Under the pieces are notes generated by a model. That model saw only the letters and a program-made list of their open reading frames with translations. It did not search any database and had not been told where the DNA came from. DNA of 54,655 nt. Origin: Bdellovibrio sp. 28-41-41. Lineage in GTDB: Bacteria > Bdellovibrionota > Bdellovibrionia > Bdellovibrionales > Bdellovibrionaceae. Shown piece after piece: positions 8,968 to 18,345 of the stretch. The stretch covers positions 1 through 54,655 of the forward strand of contig NCGL01000049.1 of NCBI GenBank assembly GCA_002256935.1, given 5' to 3'. The translations under genes were made by a program, and so were the position numbers. How positions within the stretch are numbered: position 1 is the stretch's first letter; each line of letters opens with the position of its first letter.

Positions 8968-11553
8968 CTATTTATAATTGATCTCTTTAGTCCTAATATC
9001 TTTTTGAAGGTTACTTAAAAATAGCAAAGATTCAATTGGACTTAAAGAATTAAGATCCAAAGATTTAAGTCTAGCTATTATATCTGAATACTCGCTAGAC
9101 TCACCTCTATTCTCTATAAATAAACTCAGCTGATTTTCAATTTCTTTAGTTTTTCGTGAACCCATTTTTTGTGACTCTTTCAGCGCTAACGATTGCTTAG
9201 CTCGTTGAATTAAAGAATCAGGCAATCCTGCCAGTTCCGCAACTTGGATACCGTAGCTCCGCCCAACAGAACCTTCCTTAAACACATAGCTAAATACGAT
9301 GTCGTTGTCTTTACCTTGCTGAATCTCCATGTGCCCATTACGAATAACTTGAGGAAACGTTTTCGCAAGAGCCGTAATTTCATGATAGTGAGTTGCAAAC
9401 AGTGTGAAACCTTTAATTTTCTGCACAATGTACTCGATAATAGCTTCAGCTAAACTCAAACCATCGTAGGTAGCCGTTCCGCGACCAATCTCATCAAGCA
9501 AGATCAATGACGAGGACGTCGCCTCGGCTAATAACTCAGCGGTCTCTTTCATTTCTACCATGAATGTAGATAGACCTTCTGATAAGGAATCATTCGCTCC
9601 GATTCGAGTGAACACAGCATCTACCACCGGTAGTTTAGCTGATTCAGCGGGCACATAAGATCCAAGCTGAGCCATAATTTGAATCAAGGCCACCTGACGC
9701 ATCAACGTACTCTTACCCGCCATATTGGGGCCAGTTAGAACCCACGTTTGACCCGAGACCATTTGAATAGAATTAGGAATAAATCGCGAACTGATATTTT
9801 TTTCTACAACCGGATGACGACAATGAACCAAATTCATTTCCGAGACTTTTCCCATCTGCGGGCGAACGTAATTATTTTCGATCGCTACCCATGCCAAAGC
9901 CGCATAGACATCAACCTCGGATGCAAATTCAGAGATCTGCAAAAATTCGCTAGTTAGAGCCAAAATGTTTTTCTTACACTTATCAAAATATTCAACTTCA
10001 AGTTCTGCACGTCGTGACTGCGCTAAAAGAACTTTTTTCTCGAGCTCCATAAGCTCATCAGTATAAAAACGTTCTGCATTGGCTAAGGTTTGCTTGCGTT
10101 TATAGTGAGCCGGAACTTTTTCGACATGCAAATTAGTTACTTCAATATAAAAACCAAAAACACTATTGTAACGAACTTTTAACGAGTTAATTCCTGTGCT
10201 TTGCTTTTCAGCATTTTCCAAATCCTGAACCAATTTTTGCACATTTGTTGAAAGATCGATCCATTCATCCAAATCGCCGAATACGCCACGCTTGAAAAGG
10301 CCACCTTGTTTGGTGTTTACGGGTGGATTCTCAACAAACACATCGGATAAATGTTCACATAGCGACCGAAGGACTTTTTCTAATTTATGTAAGTCATCTA
10401 GGGCTTTTGGTTTTTGCTCAAAGTAACCTGAAGATTCTAAAACCATCATCAGCTCAAAACAGTTTACCGTTGAGTTCGATAGACCCTGGATATCAGAAAT
10501 CGAACACTGTGCCTGAGACACTTTCCCAAGTTTTCGCTGGATATCATAAACAGCACCTAATAACTCTCGCACTTTTTTATTGATATGTAATTTATCAGCA
10601 AAGAATTGAACGCGATCCTGTCTGGCTTCAATTTCAGGCAAATGCGTTAGCGGGAATCGAATCCAATCACGTAGTTTTCTGGCGCCAAGCGCGGTTTTAC
10701 ATTGATTTAAAACACCAAACAGCGACGTCTGCATTTGGCCACGGAAGGAGCCAAATAGCTCAAGCTGTTTAATCGTTTGCATATTTAACTTCATCTTAGA
10801 AAACAACAGGCGTTCTGGGAACTGAATTACTTTTTCTTCATTCCAATTTGGATTTACGTATTTAACATAAGCTATTAATACTTGATTGGCCGTCAGATCT
10901 AAAGTGACAGATTCACGCGCAGGCAATTCAGAGATCGCAATGCATCGCTTAGCTAAATTCTTTAGAAACTTGTCTTTCTCTTCGCCGGAAGGGAAGGCGG
11001 CGTGCCCGGCATGCCAAACATACTCAGAAATTTCATAACTATTGGAGATTTTTTCAAATTCCGCCCAATCTTTCCAAGGGATACTGAAATTTTCAAAAGT
11101 AGAGGTTTCGACGAAAGAAACTCGGTTAGAATCGAACGCCATGATGTAATGAGACTGGTAAGATTCTAGCAAATCAAAATCAAACACCATACCTGGAGTC
11201 AGAATTTTAGTAACTTCGCGTTTTACGATACCTTTGGCTAATTTAGGATCTTCTACTTGGTCACAGAGAGCGACTTTAAATCCATGATTTAATAATTTAT
11301 TAACAGCACCCGCAACGGAATGATGAGGAAATCCGCACATTGGCGGAGAGTCCGCATCTTTCTTATTTCTAGACGTCAGAGCAATTCCTAAAAATGGAGC
11401 CGCCGTTTGAGCGTCTGAATAAAACAACTCGTAAAAGTCGCCCATTCGGAAAAACACAATCTTATCCGGGTGTTGATTCTTAACTTCCCAGTATTGCTTC
11501 ATCAGTGGCGTGGTTTTCTTATCGGCCGTTCCCGCATCAGTAGATTTAATCAT
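8968..11553 (-). CDS. mutS: MutS, DNA mismatch recognition ATPase
   Basis: MutS recognises mismatches and starts methyl-independent or MutL-dependent repair. All parts are present in 861 residues: the mismatch-wedge motif GDFYELFYSDA near residue 40 (F-x-E), connector and lever/clamp regions, then the ABC-type ATPase with Walker A TGPNMAGKST, the SEGLSTFMVEM signature, Walker B LILLDEIGRGT and the H-loop LFATHYHE. Near the C-terminus, QLSLF is a textbook sliding-clamp binding motif. Length equals the family's usual 850-870. It is divergent to the cNMP-EAL gene with about 126 bp between start codons. No terminator was found in the 53 bp behind it. Confidence 0.97.
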   Translation of the reverse strand: MIKSTDAGTADKKTTPLMKQYWEVKNQHPDKIVFFRMGDFYELFYSDAQTAAPFLGIALTSRNKKDADSPPMCGFPHHSVAGAVNKLLNHGFKVALCDQVEDPKLAKGIVKREVTKILTPGMVFDFDLLESYQSHYIMAFDSNRVSFVETSTFENFSIPWKDWAEFEKISNSYEISEYVWHAGHAAFPSGEEKDKFLKNLAKRCIAISELPARESVTLDLTANQVLIAYVKYVNPNWNEEKVIQFPERLLFSKMKLNMQTIKQLELFGSFRGQMQTSLFGVLNQCKTALGARKLRDWIRFPLTHLPEIEARQDRVQFFADKLHINKKVRELLGAVYDIQRKLGKVSQAQCSISDIQGLSNSTVNCFELMMVLESSGYFEQKPKALDDLHKLEKVLRSLCEHLSDVFVENPPVNTKQGGLFKRGVFGDLDEWIDLSTNVQKLVQDLENAEKQSTGINSLKVRYNSVFGFYIEVTNLHVEKVPAHYKRKQTLANAERFYTDELMELEKKVLLAQSRRAELEVEYFDKCKKNILALTSEFLQISEFASEVDVYAALAWVAIENNYVRPQMGKVSEMNLVHCRHPVVEKNISSRFIPNSIQMVSGQTWVLTGPNMAGKSTLMRQVALIQIMAQLGSYVPAESAKLPVVDAVFTRIGANDSLSEGLSTFMVEMKETAELLAEATSSSLILLDEIGRGTATYDGLSLAEAIIEYIVQKIKGFTLFATHYHEITALAKTFPQVIRNGHMEIQQGKDNDIVFSYVFKEGSVGRSYGIQVAELAGLPDSLIQRAKQSLALKESQKMGSRKTKEIENQLSLFIENRGESSEYSDIIARLKSLDLNSLSPIESLLFLSNLQKDIRTKEINYK

Positions 11554-11679
11554 CTTGTGGTTTTATGAAAAATGAGTTCGTCGGTCCACCACCAATTTTT
11601 ACTTTGGTCGAGCCGCGTTAAGGGCCAGTTTTTCCGGGTAATATTGATTAAAATCAAAAGGATACCGTATCCTTGTCGT

Positions 11680-12864
11680 ATGTCGTCAACAGCAATAGTA
11701 AGTTATCCCAAGGACACTGTTCTATTTCTTCAAGGAGAAATGGGCGAATCGGCGTTTATCATCGAAAAAGGCCGCATTTTAATCTATCTCACTAAAGATA
11801 AAGAGGATTTCCCTTTAAGCGTCCTAGGAGAGGGTGAAATCTTTGGCGAAATGGCCATTTTAGACAATCAAGTTAGATCGGCTTCAGCGAAGACTCTTGA
11901 TGACTGCGAACTGATTCCCGTAACTAAAGATATGCTGATGGAACGCGTGCACGCAACCGACACCGTTGTTCAACTTCTTCTTCGTGTTTTATTAAAACGC
12001 CTTCGTTCACAAAACGACCTCATTACACGCGAACCAAAAAAAGAATTCTTCAGCACTCAAGTCGTTCTTCAAGAAGACATAGAGGCTGTTCAAAAAATCA
12101 AACTGGAATCACGACTTAAAGACGCATTCAACAACCGCGAATTCGTAATGTATTACCAACCAATTCTAGATTTATCGCGTGATAAAATTGTCGGCGCCGA
12201 AGCTTTGATTCGCTGGTTCCCTCCGACGGGCGGGCAGATCTCCCCTGCTGTCTTCATGGATGTGATCGAGAGTTCTTCATTCATGATTCCATTTGGTCGT
12301 TGGATTTTAGAAGAATGTTTTAAAGATTTAAAAAGCATTCAAGAAAAAAAGGGCGATAAGAAGTTTTCACTTTCCATTAATATTTCAGGAAAACAATTCA
12401 GCCAAACTAACTTTATCGAAGAAGTTGAGAAAATGCGCACAGGCCAAGGCTTAGACGCCAGCGCCATTAAATTAGAAATGACAGAACGAGTGATGATGGA
12501 TGGAACGCTGGCTTTAGATACATTGAATCGTTTCCATGATATCGGTTACGGACTATCGATTGATGATTTTGGAACGGGATTTTCTAGTTTACAGTACTTA
12601 TTTAGAATGCCTTTGGATAATATCAAAATCGATAGATCATTTGTTCGCGATATGCTTCGCGATGACAAAGCTTTAGCGATCGTAAAATCTTTGATCTATC
12701 TAGCTCAGTCACTACGTATGAAAGTTATTGCTGAAGGTATCGAGCGCGAAGAAGAAAAATCTTTATTAAAGGCCTTAGGCGTTGAGCAAGGACAGGGTTT
12801 TTTGTTTTCAAAAGCGATTTCATTACGCGATTTCTTAACACTAGTAACTACGACCAAAAAATAA
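11680..12864 (+). CDS. Cyclic-nucleotide-binding domain fused to EAL c-di-GMP phosphodiesterase
   Basis: The preferred start, ATG 11680, gives 394 residues and removes a 36-residue basic stretch that has no place in the family. Residues about 10-110 are a CRP-type cyclic-nucleotide-binding domain with the phosphate-binding cassette GEIFGEMAILDNQVRSASA. Residues about 145-385 are an EAL domain with all catalytic motifs: GAEALIRW, INISGKQF, LEMTERV, IDDFGTGFSSLQYL, IKIDRSFV, IAEGIE and QGQGFLFSK. It should therefore hydrolyse c-di-GMP to pGpG, under control of a bound cyclic nucleotide. Both domains are cytoplasmic and no membrane helix is seen. In Bdellovibrio c-di-GMP governs the predatory switch (established), but this gene's own role is inference. 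Confidence 0.9.
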   Translation: MSSTAIVSYPKDTVLFLQGEMGESAFIIEKGRILIYLTKDKEDFPLSVLGEGEIFGEMAILDNQVRSASAKTLDDCELIPVTKDMLMERVHATDTVVQLLLRVLLKRLRSQNDLITREPKKEFFSTQVVLQEDIEAVQKIKLESRLKDAFNNREFVMYYQPILDLSRDKIVGAEALIRWFPPTGGQISPAVFMDVIESSSFMIPFGRWILEECFKDLKSIQEKKGDKKFSLSINISGKQFSQTNFIEEVEKMRTGQGLDASAIKLEMTERVMMDGTLALDTLNRFHDIGYGLSIDDFGTGFSSLQYLFRMPLDNIKIDRSFVRDMLRDDKALAIVKSLIYLAQSLRMKVIAEGIEREEEKSLLKALGVEQGQGFLFSKAISLRDFLTLVTTTKK

Positions 12865-12984
12865 ATAACCTACTCTTTTAACAACGCTTGAAGCGGTTTT
12901 TCCACAGTGTGCAGCGCCGCTGACAAAGTTAGATGGTTGCGTTTTAATATCCAAAAACCTATAGGAAGTCGAGGGGGAAATAGT

Positions 12985-13377
12985 TTATATAGAATTGTCG
13001 TTAGTAGCCGCAATAAATTCGCATTCATCAAATTTTTTCGTGTGACCCTTAGCTCTTAGTTTGATTTCACCTGTACCACGATTTGTATCCGTATCCATGT
13101 CCACACTAACCTCTGTACGATCATCAATATGAAATGAGTACGAAACTTTTTTAGTGGCTTCAATCGGAGTTACTTGCTGTCTAATTTGACGCGAAAGCGA
13201 TGTCCTTGGCCGACCCTTTTCATGGACGCTTAATCGATAGCGTTTTGATTGAGTGTCAAAATAGTACACCTTATCCTCGGCACCTAAGATCGAACATTTG
13301 ATTCGATTCTGCTTTTCTGCAGACAATGCGAACGTAGAGATAAAAATAAAAACTAAGAATAATAACATCTGGCTCAT
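12985..13377 (-). CDS. Small secreted protein of unknown function
   Basis: A 130-residue protein with a signal peptide at 1-20 (LLFLVFIFISTFALSAE). The mature part has two cysteines (KCSILG and DECEF) and alternating hydrophobic segments that suggest a small beta-sandwich (YYFDTQSKRYRLSVHEK, YSFHIDDRTEVSVDMD, GTGEIKLRAKG). AGGATG precedes the ATG at a good distance. It stands convergent to the EAL gene and divergent to the histidine kinase. No family recognised. Confidence 0.65.
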   Translation of the reverse strand: MSQMLLFLVFIFISTFALSAEKQNRIKCSILGAEDKVYYFDTQSKRYRLSVHEKGRPRTSLSRQIRQQVTPIEATKKVSYSFHIDDRTEVSVDMDTDTNRGTGEIKLRAKGHTKKFDECEFIAATNDNSI

Positions 13378-13673
13378 AATTACATCCTCTTGTCTTTACT
13401 ACACAGCAAACTCCAGTCCTATTTCACTTTGAAACGTTTCTACGAAAAATATGTGTCAAAATTGGAAAACGATTCAGAATCTTGGGCTTTTCACAAACTA
13501 TTCCCAAAATTTGGCATTTGAAGTGTCCCTTTACGTCCCACTTTTAACGCCCTAAAAGGGTTTAACAGCAATTAACCGGGAAGAGATTTACAGAGTCAAG
13601 ATCTCTGGATTCGCCGGATTTTAACAATCAAATCATTAAGAAAATTCAAATAAACGTCGATTTAATACATGCT

Positions 13674-15368
13674 ATGAAATTAACCTTGCATGCCCAAAGA
13701 AAAGGCGAACTTTTCGATATACAAAAGACACTCATAAAAACTATCTCGCAAGCCGCGGCGGTAATTGTTTTTGCCTCGGGCGCAGCCATTCAGTATTTTT
13801 CACCGAACGGCACGATGGGGCTTCTACACAGAATGTTTTTTGTTACTCTATTTGGATTAGCCGCTTTTATCGCGACTAAAAAATCATCGAGGTATCGATT
13901 AGTAGAATCATCGCTAGCATTAGCCGGCTCCGCATTTCTTATGAGGATGCTGATCCTATTTTACGAATCTGGATTTATGCCTACTCATATAGTCGTTTGT
14001 GTATTAGCTATTGTTGGATTAGCCGGTGTTTTCATCTACAAATCATCACTAGTTATTTTAAACCTCCCTTCAATAGCATTCATTTTTTATTCTTCGGCCC
14101 ACCTGCCGCAATCACCTCAAATGCCAACAGAACTCAGCTTCATCTGCTTAATCTCAGCAGCTATAGTTGGCTACTTTATGACATGGCAGAAGGTTTTTTT
14201 AATCAACAAAGGCGTAGACCAAGAGCTTCATAAAAATATTGTAATGAGTAACTTGCATGAAGGCGTGATGCTAATAAACGAAAATGGCAAAGTCCTGACG
14301 TTCAATGAAGCCGTATGTAAAATCATGACTTTAACGCCGGATGAAATTTCAAATAGCCATCCTCTGAATCCTGAATGGAAAATTTTAATGTCCGACGGTC
14401 AAACGCCGCTACCTACCGAAATGTCTCCATTTACGGTTGCTCGCACGACAGGAAAAGCCGTAAGAAACTTCCCAATCGTAATTAAGAAACCAGACCATTC
14501 GATTTCGTTTTTAGAACTTTCGGCCAATCCGATTTTCCAGGCTGAGAACCCCACTCAAGTCGAATTCGTTCTAATCACATGTCGAGATATTTCTGAACTT
14601 AAAAAAGCTCAAGAAGAAATCGAAAACCAGAAACTACACACATTGGCCCACTCAAAACTGACCGCACTCGGAGAAATGGCCGCCGGGATCGCGCACGAAA
14701 TCAACAATCCGCTTACGATAATTCTTGGTCGCGTAGACCATGCCAAATATTTGATTGATACTGGGCGTATGACAATACCTGAAATGACCCAGAATATTTT
14801 AAAAATCGAATCGACAACCTTAAGAATTTCAAAAATAGTAAAAAGCATGAAGTCACTGTCGCGAGAATATCATACAAATGAGTTTGTTAGAATTAACTTG
14901 CGCGAAATTATCGACGATATAGTCAATATATATAATGACTATATGCTGCAGAACGAAATCAAAATTATCATCAACATCGATCCTAGTCATACGCTGGATT
15001 GCAATCCCGGGCTATTGTCTCAGGTATTTGTTAACCTGATGACTAACTCGGTTGACGCGATTAGAAATCAAGACAGCGAACGCTGGATTAAACTCGACGC
15101 TGCCGCTCATGAAGGAATCATGAAAATTTCATTTAGCGACTCTGGCCATGGAATTCCACCGATTATCAAAGACAAAATCATGCTGCCGTTCTTCACCACC
15201 AAAGAAGTTGGTAAGGGCACAGGAATTGGCTTAAGTCTATGTCGAACGATAGTAGAAAATCATCAAGGGCGATTCTATGTGGAGGATGCCACGTTGAACA
15301 CCTGTTTTCGCATCGAACTTCCCATCGAAAAAATTTCGAAACCTAAATCGGCATCGTCTGCATCGTAA
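13674..15368 (+). CDS. Membrane PAS sensor histidine kinase
   Basis: The 564-residue protein has five or six hydrophobic helices in residues about 22-185, then a PAS domain (about 190-310: EGVMLINENGKVLTFNEAVC) with a PAC-like end, a coiled connector and a kinase core. The H-box is MAAGIAHEINNPLT with H341; N-box FVNLMTNSVDAIRN; G1 SDSGHGIPP; F-box LPFFTTKEVG; G2 GKGTGIGLSLC. The NPLT-type H-box is usual for NtrB-like kinases. No response regulator is adjacent, so it is an orphan. The 296 bp upstream (13378-13673) hold its promoter, but I see no clear consensus or hairpin there beyond a short CCCTAAAAGGG. Confidence 0.9.
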   Translation: MKLTLHAQRKGELFDIQKTLIKTISQAAAVIVFASGAAIQYFSPNGTMGLLHRMFFVTLFGLAAFIATKKSSRYRLVESSLALAGSAFLMRMLILFYESGFMPTHIVVCVLAIVGLAGVFIYKSSLVILNLPSIAFIFYSSAHLPQSPQMPTELSFICLISAAIVGYFMTWQKVFLINKGVDQELHKNIVMSNLHEGVMLINENGKVLTFNEAVCKIMTLTPDEISNSHPLNPEWKILMSDGQTPLPTEMSPFTVARTTGKAVRNFPIVIKKPDHSISFLELSANPIFQAENPTQVEFVLITCRDISELKKAQEEIENQKLHTLAHSKLTALGEMAAGIAHEINNPLTIILGRVDHAKYLIDTGRMTIPEMTQNILKIESTTLRISKIVKSMKSLSREYHTNEFVRINLREIIDDIVNIYNDYMLQNEIKIIINIDPSHTLDCNPGLLSQVFVNLMTNSVDAIRNQDSERWIKLDAAAHEGIMKISFSDSGHGIPPIIKDKIMLPFFTTKEVGKGTGIGLSLCRTIVENHQGRFYVEDATLNTCFRIELPIEKISKPKSASSAS

Positions 15369-15372
15369 TCTA

Positions 15373-16026
15373 TTATTTTGTAAACGTGAAATTCTGAACA
15401 TCTGAATTATTTGCAACAAAATCCGTCGCTTTGATTTGCACCGAAAAATTACCAGAGACCAGCAACGTCATATCAATTCCCTTGCTCCATACACCACCCG
15501 TACAGGATGATGTTGTCGTCGCAACACTATTGATAACAATTGTAATAACTGAATCTTCACTGCAGGTGCCGGCCAAGGATAGTAGATTTGGATTTACGAG
15601 GGTTGAATTGTTGGCCGGCGAAACCAATTGAAACGTCGGAATTGTGGCGTCATGTTCTATACTGGCAAAATGGCAATCCGACACATGACTACCACTGCGT
15701 AATTTTAAATAGAAAAAATTCACTTCGTTAGTTTTTTGCAGTGTCCACTGTTTAAAGACTTTATAGGGCTCCCACGTGCCACCTGTATTACATGTGCTTT
15801 CTTGAGAGATATAAATTTCATCCGCACCCACGGCAGAAAATTGCAACGCGACTAAAAGTTCGGATGTTATACTTGCACCGTTATTAACCTTAAACGAAAC
15901 TTGAAAACCATCATCATTATGCGAACCTCTATTAGCCGCGCTTGCATCTATTGTGGCATTTGGTCCGTCACAGGCCAGTAACCAAAAACAAACTATTGAG
16001 GCGGCCACTTGACGGTATTGAAACAT
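15373..16026 (-). CDS. Lipoprotein with a C-terminal bacterial Ig-like domain
   Basis: From the preferred ATG at 16026 the protein starts MFQYRQ, then a hydrophobic core and a lipobox ending LLAC, followed by DG, so it is probably lipidated. A start at 16089 would add 21 residues ahead of the signal and is less likely. The C-terminal half (from about residue 130) has an Ig-like repeat of the type common in Bdellovibrionota: FQLVSPANNSTLVNP, GTCSEDSVITI, GVWSKGIDMTLL and FSVQIKATDFVAN. Its stop is only 5 bp from the kinase stop, tail to tail. The function is unknown; adhesion is a guess. Confidence 0.75.
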   Translation of the reverse strand: MFQYRQVAASIVCFWLLACDGPNATIDASAANRGSHNDDGFQVSFKVNNGASITSELLVALQFSAVGADEIYISQESTCNTGGTWEPYKVFKQWTLQKTNEVNFFYLKLRSGSHVSDCHFASIEHDATIPTFQLVSPANNSTLVNPNLLSLAGTCSEDSVITIVINSVATTTSSCTGGVWSKGIDMTLLVSGNFSVQIKATDFVANNSDVQNFTFTK

Positions 16027-16239
16027 GCCTAATCTATTCGGGGCTTTTGATAGATAACTTGAATTTTCTAAAATGCCAATTTTAGACAATACTGCGGGCT
16101 TGCCTTCAGATTATCCTGAATATAAATATTTTTTATGTGCTTTAAAGCCATCTTGACGAAAATAGTCTTTGTTTTTTTGGTACCTGGGTCTATCCTATTT
16201 ATATAGGCGTAAGGCCAAACATTTAACAGGGGTTGGACA

Positions 16240-16338
16240 ATTAAAGGAAATGATAAGTTAGATGCCTTTCAGAAGTCGCGAATATTCAATAACGAAAAAA
16301 CGATTGTTATCGGTGTCGGTCTAAAATCTGACCCCCTT
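16240..16338 (+). other. Candidate N-terminal extension of HflX from an ATT start codon
   Basis: The HflX reading frame stays open upstream of its first ATG back to a TAA at 16210-16212. It contains KTIVIGVGLKSDP (16297-16335), which matches the conserved first strand of the HflX N-terminal domain (AILVGV-type). No ATG, GTG, TTG or CTG occurs in this stretch. The only well-placed candidate is ATT at 16240-16242, seven bases after AGGGG. This adds 33 codons, to give 429 residues, close to the usual HflX length. Two out-of-frame ATGs (16250, 16262) lead only to short peptides. Confidence 0.45.
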
Positions 16339-17529
16339 ATGGAAGTAAAAGAAAACTTATTCGAACTGGAAGAACTCGTAGGTGCCGCTGGAGGCGCCGT
16401 TGTCGCCTCGATCACTCAAATCCTGCCCTCTTGGAACCCTGCTACCCTCATAGGAACCGGAAAGGTTCAAGAAGTTCACGAACTAGCCATTGAATTCCAA
16501 GCTCAACTGGTTGTTGTCGATCATATCTTATCTGGTGTCCAGACGCGAAACTTAGAACAAGCTATCGGTGTTAAAGTACTAGATCGGAATCAAATTATTT
16601 TAGATATTTTCTCTCAACGTGCGCAAACATTTGAAGGAAAACTTCAGGTAGAACTGGCGATGCTGCTAGATCAAATGCCTCGCATGGTTGATGCCTGGAT
16701 GGGATCACTGTCTCGGCAAGGCGGCGGTATCGGGACCCGTGGTCCCGGCGAGTCGGCATTAGAAAACGATCGCCGTCGAATTCGCGAGCGCGTTTCTATC
16801 ATTAAAAAGAAACTAGATTCCGTAAGTAAAAACCGATCACAGCATAGATCGGCTCGTCGTCGTCATGAAATTCCAAGCTTTGCTTTGATTGGCTACACAA
16901 ACTCGGGAAAAAGCTCGATTTTAAATCGCTTAACAGGGGCACAAGTCCTAGCAAAGAATCAAGTTTTCGCGACTCTTGACCCAACGACACGAAAAGTATT
17001 CCTACAGGATGGGCCGCCCGCAGTTGTTACTGACACCGTGGGATTTATCCGCAAATTGCCTGTACAATTAATCGAAGCCTTTAAAGCAACATTAGAAGAA
17101 TCTGGCGAAGCCGATGTCTTGCTTCACGTCGTAGATTTATCTTCACCTAACATGGAAAGACAAATCGAAGTCGTTGAAGGCCTGATCGAAGAGTTCAAAT
17201 GGCAGGATAAAAAAATTATACATGTTTTTAACAAATACGACGTTGCTAGTCCCGACAGAAAATTCAAAGTAAAACATTATCCCCGCGTTTTCGTCAGTGC
17301 CCTAACCGGCCAAGGAATGGATCAATTAAAACAATTGATGGCGGATTCTGTGCTGGAAATGCAAAAAAGCGTTCAGCTGTTTTTCCCTAAGCAAGCGGAG
17401 TACAAAATCTTTGATTTAGATCGCGACACTCGTATCGCCCGCAAAGAAGCGGCTACTGAGGGAACGGTTTGCTACGCTTCACTAACTACTCAACAGATTA
17501 ACAAATGGAAAGAGTACATCGTTAAGTAA
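16339..17529 (+). CDS. hflX: HflX, ribosome-associated GTPase
   Basis: HflX binds the large ribosomal subunit and splits stalled or stress-inactivated ribosomes using GTP. The N-terminal HflX domain (GTGKVQEV, VVDHILSGVQTRNLEQ, DRNQIILDIFSQRAQTFEGKLQVELA) is followed by a linker with GPGE and a G domain: G1 IGYTNSGKSS, G2 ATLDPTTR, G3 DTVGFI, G4 NKYD, G5 SAL. From the first ATG it has 396 residues, but conserved sequence runs further upstream in frame, so the true start is probably earlier (see the extension entry). A CCTATTTATATAGG palindrome lies at 16194-16207 in the presumed promoter region. The gene is monocistronic as far as can be seen, and a weak hairpin follows. Confidence 0.95.
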   Translation: MEVKENLFELEELVGAAGGAVVASITQILPSWNPATLIGTGKVQEVHELAIEFQAQLVVVDHILSGVQTRNLEQAIGVKVLDRNQIILDIFSQRAQTFEGKLQVELAMLLDQMPRMVDAWMGSLSRQGGGIGTRGPGESALENDRRRIRERVSIIKKKLDSVSKNRSQHRSARRRHEIPSFALIGYTNSGKSSILNRLTGAQVLAKNQVFATLDPTTRKVFLQDGPPAVVTDTVGFIRKLPVQLIEAFKATLEESGEADVLLHVVDLSSPNMERQIEVVEGLIEEFKWQDKKIIHVFNKYDVASPDRKFKVKHYPRVFVSALTGQGMDQLKQLMADSVLEMQKSVQLFFPKQAEYKIFDLDRDTRIARKEAATEGTVCYASLTTQQINKWKEYIVK

Positions 17530-17644
17530 ATTGGAAGCGGTTTTTGTTTTCTAGATTTTGCCCAGAAATACTCACTTTAAGCGCTCGTTTAGAAAAATAA
17601 AGCATTGTATTGGTCTAAAAGGTTCTAAAAATTGGAACAATTCA

Positions 17645-17670
17645 AAACCCTCCACAGGAACGCAGGGTTT
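17645..17670 (+). terminator. Weak terminator-like hairpin after hflX
   Basis: A 7-bp stem AAACCCT (17645-17651) pairs with AGGGTTT (17664-17670) around a 12-nt loop. It is followed on the plus strand by CTTGATTTCT, a poor T-tract, so termination would be weak. The 180-bp stretch from 17530 to here holds nothing else that I can support. Confidence 0.4.
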
Positions 17671-17710
17671 CTTGATTTCTAAATGGCTTTTAAACAAGTG
17701 GTTTTGGTCA

Positions 17711-18217
17711 CTAATCTTCCTGGCGAATTCCGATACGTCGCCTAGGCGGTTCTGGCGGAGTCATTAGCAATTTTATTGAGTCAAAAACAGCTTTAAATTG
17801 GCTGTCGTATTTCTTTTCCAATATATCTAATTTTCTGGAAAGCTCCGTGTGAGAAAGGACCATTTCTCTTAGGTGTGTAAAGGCTCGGATTACTTTTATG
17901 CTCGCATTAATTGCCGTTTCACTATTTAAAACGTTTGCAAGCATTAAAGCACCATGTTCTGTAAAAACATACGGTAAGTAGCGCCTTCCACCCTGACCCC
18001 TTGAGGTCGCAATTTGCGACCTCAAAAAGCTAGCTTCAATGTCATTAAGTTGAAACATGAAATCTTGTGGAAAACGTTCGCGATTTCTTTTTACTTGTTC
18101 GTTAAGTCGTTTAGTTGTAACACCGTAAATTTTCGCCAATTCGGAATCCAACAAGACCTTTTGATCACGGATAACAAGAATAGACTCTTCAATATGTTCG
18201 ACAGAGAAATAACCCAT
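17711..18217 (-). CDS. ORF6N-domain DNA-binding protein (phage antirepressor-like)
   Basis: The 168-residue protein matches the ORF6N domain in its first ~100 residues: ILVIRDQKVLLDSELAKIYG, TKRLNEQVKRNRERFPQDF, FMFQL and RYLPYVFTEHGALMLANVL. Such domains bind DNA and are found in phage antirepressors and as stand-alone genes in mobile regions. The rest (about 110-168) is a helical segment followed by a proline-rich, basic tail (TPPEPPRRR). No good ribosome-binding site precedes the ATG. The gene is flanked by other accessory or decayed genes, so it probably arrived by transfer. What it regulates cannot be told from here. Confidence 0.85.
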   Translation of the reverse strand: MGYFSVEHIEESILVIRDQKVLLDSELAKIYGVTTKRLNEQVKRNRERFPQDFMFQLNDIEASFLRSQIATSRGQGGRRYLPYVFTEHGALMLANVLNSETAINASIKVIRAFTHLREMVLSHTELSRKLDILEKKYDSQFKAVFDSIKLLMTPPEPPRRRIGIRQED

Positions 18218-18345
18218 AGGAAAATAGGGTCTATCAAAAACAAAGCTATGATAAGATTCAATCCGTTAGATACTTTTTCCTCCCCTCGGCTTTGTTGCTC
18301 GAATTTTGAATTTTATGAGAAGGAAATGAAAAACCAGAAGCGGTT

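Noticed and set aside
16250..16321. ATG starts at 16250 and 16262 as the HflX start
   Set aside because: Both are out of frame with HflX; the first gives a three-residue peptide, the second a 20-residue peptide that ends before the first HflX ATG.
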